Below, piece by piece: positions 22,230-33,300 of a DNA stretch of 64,000 bases. Position numbers and translations under genes: made by a program. Position 1 is the stretch's first letter. Each line of letters opens with the position of its first letter. The stretch is from Lingula anatina (taxonomy: Eukaryota > Brachiopoda > Lingulata > Lingulida > Lingulidae): the NCBI RefSeq assembly GCF_001039355.2, contig NW_019775429.1, forward strand, positions 83,427 to 147,426. Reading direction: 5' to 3'. The notes beneath the pieces were generated by a model. It saw only the letters and a list, made by a program, of their open reading frames with translations, made no database searches and had not been told where the DNA came from.

Positions 22230-23133
22230 ACATAAGAGGCCTAGCAATAGTAATTATTTTTAACTAAATACCTCAAGGTTATAAAGGAGGTGTCCAACTA
22301 TTCTGGTTCTATTTATCAACACTACACTTGTATAATCATTATTTTTGAAGATTGCCAACTGGTTGAGAGACAGTCACCAGAGGTCAATAATTGTAGTGAT
22401 TTTACCTCACTTTACACCTTGGATCTCCACTGCCACTGTATGAGCTAATGTCATTGATAAGTTCTTAATGTGTCTTAATTAAATTATATTTTAAGGATGA
22501 GTGCAGATAAGGAAAAAGTGCCCACCTTTGTACATGAAAAATAAATTGTGAATGACTGAAAAAAAACTAATAACAAATTTAAGTTAGGGTCTTTGGGACC
22601 GTTCACACGAAAAATCTATTTTCTTAAAATCTAAAACTCTTTTGGCAGTATTTTGTGATCACGGTCTGTGCCATGAATACCCCGCGGCATAATTACTGGC
22701 AGCGTGAGCGAGTTAAGCTTCCAAGGCTGTAATTAATTAACGGCTGTGCTCAGAGGAGATTCATGTGCAGCAGAAAGTTAGAAAGAAAGTAAATGGCGGT
22801 TGCGGTTGCTTTGAAAAATGTTTGTCGATTTTGTGCAACAACAAGTCAAAGAAGATGAGGTCCACATACACACGACAGATATTTTGTAAGATTAAGAAAG
22901 TTAAAATGAAAAATGTTCTTCAGATATTTTTCTTTTTAGGCCTACTCTTCTCATTTTATTTAAACTCCAGCAATTCAAATTGACCATTTATGAGACACCT
23001 TGCGTAACATGACAAATGTCAGAGATGGTGGAGCTTATGTAGTTCCACCATTTCCCTTCATCACAGTATCTAAAACATAGTTAAAATGCATAATTTGTGC
23101 CACAAGTTACCAGAAGGGTAAAATCTCTGCCCC
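22230..23133. other. no gene recognised
   Basis: AT-rich unique sequence. A short open frame at 22765-22983 is rich in Lys and Phe and looks non-coding. I see no further exon of the CARD gene. Confidence 0.4.
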
Positions 23134-23868
23134 ATGTTGCTAAGTTGGATATCTTCACCAAGAAAGGTATACTTATCCATGAAGGTACACAATGTCAACC
23201 ACCTGCTGCCTGTTAGAAAGCTGAAACAAAGGTTGACTCCTCAGCTGCCTAATAAGAATGTAGATCCAAGCCTGAAGGATATTAGTGTCATTCTAAGCAC
23301 AATGAGAAAGGTCTTAGCACATGCACCAACTCCACAAGGCCTAAATTTTCATGATCCTTCTGCCTTCACTGATGACCAGTACATGTCAATGACTGGAATT
23401 GACAAGAAGCAATTTTGGGAACTAGTTTCCACAGTTTGCCATAGCATGAGAACAATGTTCAAAGCAAACTGCTGTTGGTATGTTACTGACAAAGCTGAGG
23501 ACTGGACTATCATATAGCTTGTTATCCACATTATTCTGTGGCAAAAAGAGCACCATCAGACATGGTGTCCATGCTGCAAGAGAGACTCTCATGAAAGATC
23601 TTGTTCCAAAGAATCTTGGCTTTGAGGGCCTGGCACGTGAGGATGTGAAAGCCAATCACACCACGGACACAGCCAGAACCCTCTTTTCCACTGGGGAAGA
23701 TTGTAGTATTCTTGTGCTTGATGGTACATATGTTTACATAAAGAAGTCCTCTAAATATACCTTGCAGCGTGCTGGACGTACATTGTCCACATGGGAAGAC
23801 CACTGGTGAAACCCATGATGGTTGTAACATCAACTGGCTATATAGTTGCAGTCATAGGAGCACACAAA
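23134..23868 (+). pseudogene. ISL2EU/IS4EU-like transposase remnant
   Basis: Pieces in order: FTDDQYMSMTGIDKKQFWEL, then a helix-turn-helix segment KLRTGLSYSLLSTLFCGKKS in a shifted frame, then LGFEGLAREDV and LVLDGTYVYIKKSSKYTLQR (DDE-type catalytic region), then after another shift GRPLVKPMMVVTSTGYIV. This domain order (HTH_Tnp_4 followed by DDE_Tnp_4) is typical of ISL2EU-type elements as I know them. At least two frameshifts and a cut at 23868, where a foldback element begins, make it non-functional. Confidence 0.7.
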
Positions 23869-23871
23869 CAA

Positions 23872-25466
23872 TACGTGGTGCCTCGATATAAAACCAGACG
23901 ACTTTTGTGTTTTTAATCTCCAAATACTAAAAAAAAATCAATTAAGCTAATTAATAGGCCAAGAACAAGAACTTTTTATATAGTATATTTTATATTAATT
24001 ATTATTGAAGATAAAAATAATAAACGAGTCGCCTTTGATGTACGCCCTGCTATAACCTATATTAAAAAATATCAATTTTTATGAGATTACAAATTGTATT
24101 GTATTTGGTTCCATTGCTAATTTGCCTCGCTTTCAAAAATTAGAACAGGCGCTCCAAAATCTTAAGAAGATGTTAAACATTTTATATTGACCAAACTCGC
24201 CCCAGGTTTAGAATATCCTCACAGCATTATCTACAATTAACCTTCCTGTGATTTTAAATGCATTTTGCAATGTTATTTTCAATATGCCCCATGGAACATT
24301 TTATTTAGAGAGTAGGGGAGGGGTGAAAAATCCCCATTGGGGCCACATATAACACCATAAATACAATGGGAATCCCCTTGTAATGAAGCTAAAATAAATG
24401 TTATTCTAAGGAAGTCCGATGGATTTACTTTTTAAAACATAAAATCAATAGAACATTTCTAAAATAAAATTTCAAAAAGACACCAGAGAGCAAAGTACTT
24501 CCTATTCAAGTTCTATAGTAACTATGGACCTATCTCTGCCAGTTTTGGGGATAAAAGGGAACGAAAATTTGCAAAGTTCAGTTCATGGTGAAAAAGTAGA
24601 TCAAAGGTTTATGTTAAATATGCATACAAAGTCAATTTTTTGTCACAAAAACCAACCAAATGCCAGCATACAGTTTCAAGTAGTATAACTAAGAGAATTA
24701 CCAAAAGGCATTGTTTAATTTTACCCGAAAATGATGTTTGAACAGATTTATCTGCTGGCATTCTAAGCTGTATGTCAGACTAAGTAAGCTAGACATACTC
24801 CTTGATCAATACATAGGCCTATGTCTAAGATGTCACGATAAAAGACAGGATGTAACTAGATCGTTTGTGTGAACAAGGTGCATGGGCATCAATATTGTAC
24901 ACTATAGGATGTGTGGAGTGCATGGCGCTTCATGCCCGTATTGATCAGTGCTATATGTAGAGTACATGGCGCTTCTTACCTGTGTCAGCAAGCACAGGTC
25001 TCAAACTACTGCGCATGCTCGAAAAGTGCGCGGTTTGAAATAAGCAGATGGTGAAATTGAAAAAGCCTGTCGGGGTTTACTGTCTAGTTAATTTGATTTA
25101 ATTTACTTTTTGGTGTTGTTTTGAGAAATTATATATGAAAAATATTCTGTTGATTGTATGTTTTAATAAAGCAAATCCATCGGATTTTCCTTTAACATTC
25201 ATTTTGAAGTCTTTGTAAGGGGGAACCAAACAATACAATACAATTTGTAATCTCGAAAAAATGGATTATTTTTGATAGATTTTATAACTGGGAGTACATC
25301 GAAAGGTGACTCGTTTATTATTGTGATATGTAATAATAATCAATATTAAAGATACGATATGAAAGATTTTTGTTGACGGTCTATTTATTAGCTTTATAAA
25401 TTTTTAAAAAGTATTTGGAGATTAAAAAACACACAGTTGTCTGGTTTCATATCGAGGCACTACGTG
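23872..25466. mobile_element. foldback DNA element with long terminal inverted repeats
   Basis: The left end ACGTGGTGCCTCGATATAAA is mirrored by the right end TTCATATCGAGGCACTACGT. Homology continues inward for several hundred bases (for example AATAAACGAGTCGCCTTTGA against its inverse near 25300), with a deletion in the right arm. Single arms of the family occur at 40180-40760 and 61705-62640. The centre holds the 140-bp repeat seen at 11020 and part of the palindromic array. It carries no transposase. Confidence 0.75.
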
Positions 25467-26126
25467 TTTTGTGTGCCGTGTCAGTATTATACATGTGTCG
25501 GTATTATACGTGTATTTAAAGTGCATGACGTTTCATGCCCGTATCAGTATTATATGTAAAGCGCATGACGCTTATTCATGCCTGTATTAAAAGAATCTAC
25601 GTGCATGGCACTTAATGCCCGTATGATAATAATAATTTATTCAGTTTGTCAAGGCCACCGGCCCATAATACATAAAAGTAATTAATTAAAAATAATAATA
25701 ATAATAATAGTAAAATCCATTAGAAGTATTAAAGATTATTCAATTTTGTAAGTAAAAAAAAAAAAAAAAAAAAAAGGAAGGAAAGGAAAGTGGGTGACAC
25801 ATCACACCAGTAGCAGGATGGGGAAGTGCATGACGCTTCATGCCCGTATTGTTCAGTATTATATGTGAGGTGCATGACGCTTCATGCCCGTATCACTATT
25901 TATATAAAGTGCATGACGCTTCATGCCCGTATTGTTCAGTATTATATGTGTGGTGCACGACGCTTTGTGCCCGTTTCACACAATGTATATAAAGTGCATG
26001 ACGCTTCATGCCCGTATTGTTCAGTATTATACGTATGTGAGGTGCATGACGCTTCATGCCCGTATCACTATTTATATAAGTGCATGACGCTTCATGCCCG
26101 TATTGTTCAGTATTATATGTGAGGTG

Positions 26127-26267
26127 TGTTACGGTCCAACACGGCCCGCACATAAAAAAAACACACAAACAACAGTGTATCAACTATGAAAATAATATTC
26201 TATGTCCATATCTGTTCAACTGCCTTTTATCGAAGCGCCGTTTTCCACTTGAGGCTGAGATTCTGTG
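26127..26267 (-). mobile_element. truncated LTR fragment (141 bp)
   Basis: Identical to the first 141 bp of the LTR at 26611 and preceded by the same GTGAGGTG. It then returns directly to the tandem repeat (AGGTTCAGTATTATACG). Confidence 0.9.
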
Positions 26268-26339
26268 AGGTTCAGTATTATACGTATGTGAGGTGCATGA
26301 CGCTTCATGCCCATATTGTTCAGTATTATATGTGAGGTG

Positions 26340-26412
26340 TGTTACGGTCCAACACAGCCCGCACATAAAAAAAACACACAAACAACAGTGTATCAACTAT
26401 GAAAATAATATT
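26340..26412 (-). mobile_element. truncated LTR fragment (73 bp) ending at an N
   Basis: Same LTR end and same GTGAGGTG flank as at 26127 and 26611. It stops at the single undetermined base 26413, so its end may be an assembly join. Confidence 0.85.
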
Positions 26413-26610
26413 NATATTGTTCAGTATTATATGTGAGGTGCACGACGCTTCGTGCCTGTATCACACAATGTATATAAATTGCATGACGCTTCATGCCCGT
26501 ATTGTTCTGTATTATATGTGTGGTGCACGACGCTTCGTGCCCGTTTCACACAATGTATATAAAGTGCATGACGCTTCATGCCCGTATTGTTCAGTATTAT
26601 ATGTGAGGTG

Positions 26611-27035
26611 TGTTACGGTCCAACACGGCCCGCACATAAAAAAAACACACAAACAACAGTGTATCAACTATGAAAATAATATTCTATGCCCATATCTGTT
26701 CAACTGCCTTTTATCGAAGCGCCGTTTTCCACTTGAGGCTGAGATTCTGTGCTGCTGCCTTTCATAGTGAGTTAAGTTAGTCTTCAAATAGTCCAGGTCC
26801 TAAAATACAGTTTTTCCACTGTCAAAGTTCAAACTGTTCACACTCACGTGTTGCGTTCTCCAGCGTCTCAAATAGTTTTTTTGCACTGTCAAAGTTCAAA
26901 CTATTCACACTCACGTGTTGCGTTCTCCAGTGTCTTAAATACAGTTTTCACTGTCAAAGTCCAGACTGTTCACACACGTTTTGCGTTCACCAACTTCCCG
27001 CACTCAAAATCAGTCCCGCACTTAATAACGTCACA
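26611..27035 (-). repeat. LTR, 425 bp (left)
   Basis: TG...CA-bounded repeat, near-identical to the other two. Followed on the plus strand by CCTCCCTCCTT (27036-27046), which in element sense is the polypurine tract AAGGAGGGAGG. Confidence 0.9.
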
Positions 27036-27094
27036 CCTCCCTCCTTAAAGGGAAAAGTTGGAATCTATGACAACTTTTTTTTTTTAAACAAAAC

Positions 27095-27517
27095 TTAACT
27101 ACATGATCGAGAAAGTGCATCTGCAATTACATTGTCAACACCACGGATATGCTTTACATCCAGACTAAACTCTTGCAGTAACAAACTCCAGTTCAACAAT
27201 CTTCTGTTCTTATTCTTTAACTTATCAAGAAAAGTCAGTGGGTTATGATCTGTATATACAACAATTGGTTGACATGATGCAGAAACATAAACTTCAAAAT
27301 GCTGTAAAGCTAAAACTAAAGCTAAGGCTTCCTTTTCAATGGTAGAATAATTTCTTTGGTGAACATCAAACTTCTTGGAAAAGTAACAAACAGGATGTTC
27401 AATATCATTGTCATCTACCTGTAATAACACAGCACCCGCTCCAACATCACTTGCATCTACTGCTAAACTAAAAGGTTTCTGGAAGTCTGGGGCTTGAAGA
27501 ACAGGGTTCTGACACAA
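27095..27517 (-). pseudogene. RNase H remnant of the left retrotransposon
   Basis: Carries VDASDVGAGAVLL, FSKKFDVHQRNYSTIEKEAL and YTDHNPLTFLDKL of the RNase H domain and ends like the intact copy (DALSRSCS). The reverse transcriptase before it is deleted; the frame is open only from NPVLQAPDFQKPF. Confidence 0.9.
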
Positions 27518-27531
27518 CTACACTAAAAACT

Positions 27532-29793
27532 TTAACCAACCCCAGTCTTATTCTTTGGCAGCAGTGGGCCCACCCAGTCTACGAAAACCCTTTTCAGAAT
27601 ATCATAAGGACCCTGGTATCTAGCTTGCAAAGGACTACCTGGAATAGGTAACAGCACCAAGACCTTGTCACCTGGGCAAAAATTGCGATCACAAGCCACT
27701 TTTTCATACACCCTCTTCATCTTGACCTGAGATGACTTAAGGTTCTCATGGGCCAACTTTAATATCTCTTCCCTATAAAAAATGGGTGCCACTATTTGGT
27801 TTACCGCAGTCCGTTCCTCAGAGGCAGGGACAGTAGGAGGGCTCCATTTCCTCATTAAAACATTGTTTTTCACTAAATATCCCACCGGGACTTTGAAAAG
27901 CTCTTCCTCTGACAGAATTTTATCAAAACACGAGGACAAATCAGGATCTCTTTCCTGTTCAAATACAAGCTGACTTTTAACAAAAGACATTTCTGCCTTA
28001 GACTTGTAAGTATCCTCAGAACCAGCAGGATGACCAGAAGGAACTTCTATGGAACCTAGAAACGTTTCTGATAAATCGACAAGGTCATTCTTTGATTCAA
28101 GCACAATATTCTGTGCATTGGCCATCTTTTTGGCCAGAGCTCTAGTCACCGCACAAGAAGGAAACGCACTGGGATCTTCTTTAACAACAGAGTCACCTTG
28201 GGACAACGGGACTGGCTCAGAAACCACCATGGGCTCGGCAACAACTTTGCTTCCTGCCAAATCATTCCCCAAGAGAAAGGATACACCCTTCACAGGTAGA
28301 GTGGGCAAAACACCAACAACCACAGAACCTGACACAATATCCGATTTCAGGTTAACATGGTGTAAAGGAACTGTCACAAAACCACCGTCAATACCCTGCA
28401 CAATCACACACTCACCAGTGGCAGAATGTGAATCAGACGGTAACACATCCTCCAACAATAAAGACTGAGTAGCACCAGTATCACGCAGTATCTTGATGGG
28501 TACAGGGCTGGTTTGATCACAAAATGAAACAGATACAAAAGGAATAAACTCCTCCCTAATTTCAGATTTCAAGACAGTATGTTCAGGAGTAAGTGATCCA
28601 GTGGAATGTGGCTTATAACATGATACAAATGCATTAGGATTTGGTTCCCTTTGCTTCTTCCTTTTTAAGGAGTAACAGTCTGACATAACATGACCCGGTT
28701 TTTTACAGTAATGACATATAATGCCTGTCAGCTTTGACTGACCGGAGGCTGACGGCTTTGACTGAACAGGACCTGATGGCTTTGATGGGCCATTTTCAGG
28801 CCGTGGAGCATTCTTGGAACCACTATGCTCGTTAACACCTTTTTTTCCATAATCTGATTTATGTGTCAACACATAATCATCAGCCATTACAGCAGCTTCC
28901 TTTAAGGTTTCAACCCTGTGTTCACTTAAGTAAGTCTTGAGATCATCACGAACACACCTCTTAAACTCCTCAATTAGAATAGTTTGTCTCAATTTTTCAA
29001 AGTCATTCACCTTATTGGAGCTACACCACCTGTTAAACAACGTTTCTTTTTCATGTGCAAACTCAACAAATGTTTGAGTATCCTGTTTCCTATGACCCCT
29101 AAACTTTTGACGGTAAGCCTCTGGAACCAACTCGTAAGCTTTGAGGATAGCTGCCTTCACCACGTTGTAATCTAGGCATTGATCTGCAGACAGTGCAGTG
29201 TATGCTGTCTGAGCTTTACCTTTAAGCACACTTTGTAACAGGACTGCCCACTTACTAACAGGCCACTCAAGACTTCCAGCAACCTTCTCAAAGTAAAGAA
29301 AGTACTTATCCACCTCATTTTCATTAAATGGGGGTACCAGTCTGACATTCTTACTAAAATCAAATTTAGATTCAACAGTGGCGAATTTTGATTCAAGCTC
29401 TTTGAAGCGTTTATCTGCCTCAATTTTGTGTATTTCAATTTCTTTATTTGCCTCAATTCTACGCTTTTCAAGCTCAGCCTGGATCTCAGCTTGAGCAGCT
29501 TGAAGTTTAGCCTTCTCCAGCTGAATTTCCTCAAGACGAATTTGTTTATCTGCCTCAATTTTTTCTGCTGCCATGGATGAATCTAGAGTATCAGTATATT
29601 CGGAAAGACTTTCTTCAGGTAAAAGGCCTTCATCAACTAAACACTCTACAATTAATTTTGTGATTTCGTACTTCCTCATGGACCTTTTAACATCTATCTC
29701 CAACATTCGGGCAACCTCTAGTAATTCTAGCTTCTTAAATTTCTCCAACACCTGGAGGGAAGGTGCTATTAAAAACTCCTTCAGCTCAGCCAT
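27532..29793 (-). pseudogene. gag-protease with deleted, rearranged pol (left retrotransposon)
   Basis: A 753-codon frame: gag with a charged coiled region (residues about 75-130) and zinc knuckle CHYCKKPGHVMSDC, then aspartic protease (LRDTGATQSLL). After REEILKLAHE the frame jumps to ENLKSSQVKMKRVYEKVA, dropping the whole integrase core, and ends in a stray integrase-like scrap (FVDWVGPLLPKNKTG) before stop. The gag part is almost identical to the right element, but the segment after the protease is clearly diverged (for example LSETFLGSIEVPSG against LSATFLGPVDVPFN). Not autonomous. Confidence 0.9.
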
Positions 29794-29850
29794 ATTTTGC
29801 TATTTTGTAACTCACTAAACATATGCACAGTCTAATTTTGTTCTTGATCT

Positions 29851-29868
29851 ATCCCGGACGAGCCCCCA
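29851..29868 (-). promoter_or_regulatory. primer binding site, tRNA-Pro type (left element)
   Basis: In element sense TGGGGGCTCGTCCGGGAT, complementary to the 3' end of tRNA-Pro as used by several retroelements. It lies 5 bp inside the central LTR. Confidence 0.8.
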
Positions 29869-29873
29869 ATTTA

Positions 29874-30298
29874 TGTTACGGTCCAACACGGCCCGCACAT
29901 AAAAAAAACACACAAACAACAGTGTATCAACTATGAAAATAATATTCTATGTCCATATCTGTTCAACTGCCTTTTATCGAAGCGCCGTTTTCCACTTGAG
30001 GCTGAGATTCTGTGCTGCTGCCTTTCATAGTGAGTTAAGTTAGGCTTCAAATAGTCCAGGTCCTAAAATACAGTTTTTGCACTGTCAAAGTTCAAACTGT
30101 TCACACTCACGTGTTGCGTTCTCCAGCGTCTCAAATAGTTTTTTCACTGTCAAAGTTCAAACTGTTCACACGCACATGCTGCGTTCTCCAGCATCTCAAA
30201 TACAGTTTTTCACTGTCAAGGTCTAGACTGTTCACACGCACGTTTTGCGTTCACCAACATCCCGCACTCAAATCAGTCCCGCACTTAATAACGTCACA
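29874..30298 (-). repeat. LTR, 425 bp (central, shared)
   Basis: Acts as 5' LTR of the left body and 3' LTR of the right body. The polypurine tract of the right body is at 30299-30309. Confidence 0.9.
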
Positions 30299-30357
30299 CC
30301 TCCCTCCTTAAAGGGAAAAGTTGGAATCTATGACAACTTTTTTTTTTTAAACAAAAC

Positions 30358-33300
30358 TTAACTACATGATCGAGAAAGTGCATCTGCAATTACATTGTCA
30401 ACACCACGGATATGCTTTACATCCAGACTAAACTCTTGCAGTAACAAACTCCAGTTCAACAATCTTCTGTTCTTATTCTTTAACTTATCAAGAAAAGTCA
30501 GTGGGTTATGATCTGTATATACAACAATTGGTTGACATGATGCAGAAACATAAACTTCAAAATGCTGTAAAGCTAAAACTAAAGCTAAGGCTTCCTTTTC
30601 AATGGTAGAATAATTTCTTTGGTGAACATCAAACTTCTTGGAAAAGTAACAAACAGGATGTTCAATATCATTGTCATCTACCTGTAATAACACAGCACCC
30701 GCTCCAACATCACTTGCATCTACTGCTAAACTAAAAGGTTTCTGGAAGTCTGGGGCTTGAAGAACAGGGTTTGCACACAGCAAAGATTTGACCCTACCAA
30801 AAGCTTTTTGGCATGAATCAGACCACACAAACTTAGTGTTTTTCTTCAACAAATCTGTAAGTGGTGAGGTAATATCAGCAAAGTTTCTACAAAACTTTCT
30901 ATAATAACCAGCCATGCCCAAAAATCGCATCAGACTGCGTTTGTTGTGAGGTATAGGGAAATTCACTATGTCCTGAATTTTTGCCTCAATAGGGGCCACT
31001 TTCCCATGACCTACCACATGTCCCAAATAGACCACACTGGCTTGACAAAAGTCACTTTTTGCCAAATTAACAGTCAAATGTGCTTCCTTCAATCTCTGAA
31101 GCACTTTACCCAGCAAAAGGAGGTGTTGTTCAAAGGTGTCACTGTACACAACAATATCGTCTATGTATACCTCCACACCATCAATATCTGCTAAACACTC
31201 ATTCATCATACGTTGAAATGTCGCTGGTGAATTTTTCATACCAAAAGGCATGACCTTGTACTGATATAGACCCTTTGGGGTGACGAAAGCTGATATTTCT
31301 TTTGCCCTTTCTGTTAAAGGGACACACCAGTATCCTTTCAGTAGGTCACATTTTGTGATGTACTTTGCTTTACCGATCTTGTCAATGCAATCAGCCATTC
31401 TAGGTATGGGATAAGAATCAGTTTTTGACAAAGAATTCACTTTTCGATAGTCCGTACAAAACCTCACAGACCCATCCGACTTTGGTGTCAGAACACAGGG
31501 TGAAGCCCAACTGCTCTGACTCACCTCAATAATACCATTTTCCAACATGTATGACACCTCTTTGTCCATCGCTTCAGCTTTATGAGGATTTACACGATAA
31601 GGATGTTGCTTTACAGGCATTGCATCACCAACATCAACATCATGCTCGGCTATGTGAGTCTTGTTAGGCACATCAGGGAATACACTCTGGTACTCCAACA
31701 ACAATGTTCTCAGCTCACTTGACTCTAGAGGGGACAGATGACTTAACTTTGCATCGAGGTTTTCCAAAATATCTGAATTGCAAAGTCTCACAGGGCACTT
31801 TTCTTCTGGTTCAACACCTGGGCTAGATTCTGATACAACACCTACAGGCAAAACTTTATCTGACCTCTGGTGATATGCTTTTAGCATGTTCACGTGACAC
31901 AACTGAGTAGCTTTACGCCGATCAGGGGTTTTAACAACATAATCAACCTCATTAACCCTCTTCAGAATCTCATAAGGACCCTGGTATCTAGCTTGCAAAG
32001 GACTACCTGGAATAGGTAACAGCACCAAGACCTTGTCACCTGGGCAAAAATTGCGATCACATGCCACTTTATCATACAACCTCTTCATCTTGACCTGAGA
32101 CAACTTAAGGTTCTCATGAGCCAACTCACACGCCCTATGCAATCTCTCCTTGAACCTGGACACATATTCCAACAAGCTAACATCCTCTGAATCTTCCTGC
32201 AACCACTTTTCTTTCAACAACTTCAATGGTCCTCGAACACTATGCCCGAACACCAGCTCAAAAGGACTAAAGCCTAACGACTCCTGTACAGACTCTCTGA
32301 CTGCAAACAATAACAAAGGGACCCCTTCATCCCAATCCTTCTCATTTTCGAAGCAAAATGTTTTTATCATATTCTTTAATGTAGAATGAAATCTTTCTAA
32401 CACCCCTTGTGATTCTGGGTGGTAAGCGCTTGATGTAATCTGTCTAGCCCCTAATTCACATACAACTTGCTGAAATAGACCGGACATGAAATTCGAACCT
32501 TGGTCTGACTGAATTTCTTTAGGTAATCCGACTAATGTGAAGAAATTGATGAGAGCCTTGATAATCTTTGGAGCTGTAATGTTTCTGAGCGGGATTGCTT
32601 CGGGAAAACGTGTGGATGCGCACATAACTGTCAACAAATACTGATTTCCAGACTTCGTTTTTGGCAGAGGACCTACACAATCCACAATGACCCTACTAAA
32701 CGGCTCCTCAAATGCTGGAATGGGCTTGAGTGGAGCAACGGGAATTTTCTGATTGGGTTTTCCAACCATCTGACAACTGTGACAGGTTTTACAAAACTGT
32801 GATACGTCCTTTCTTAACCTAGGCCAATAGAAATGTCTCATGATTTTATCACACGTTTTGTTCACCCCTAAGTGACCACCCATGGGAACTTCATGCGCCA
32901 ACTTCAACACTTCCTCCCGATACACTCTAGGCACAACAATCTGGTTCAAAACTAACCAATCCTCAGAGGCTGGGACTTCGGGGGGCCTCCACTTCCTCAT
33001 CAAAACACCATTCTTAACAAAGTAGCCTACTGGAACCTGCGAAAGTTCTTCTTCTGAGAGAATTTTATCAAAACATGAGGATAATTCAGGATCTTTCTCC
33101 TGCTCACAAACAAGCTGATTTCTAGAAAAGGACATTTTTGCCTTTGACTTGCTAGAATCCTCAGAACCAGTGACATGATTAAAAGGAACATCCACGGGAC
33201 CTAAAAATGTTGCTGACAGGTCAATAAGGTCATCCTCTGTCTCAACAACGATATTCTGGGCATCAGCCATCTTTTTGGCTAGAGCTCTAGTCACCGCACA

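Larger units (their letters stand above)
24880..26610. repeat. palindromic tandem repeat array, about 40-45-bp unit
   Basis: The core GCATGACGCTTCATGC (6-bp inverted arms around CGCT) followed by CCGTATTGTTCAGTATTATA is repeated many times, most regularly at 25826-26610 and more diverged at 24880-25000 and 25500-25625. It is interrupted by the right arm of the foldback element and by two truncated LTR fragments. Confidence 0.85.

Noticed and set aside
25826-26767. Cys/His-rich open frames (repeated HDASCPY)
   Set aside because: They arise from translating the palindromic tandem array; no stable gene structure.
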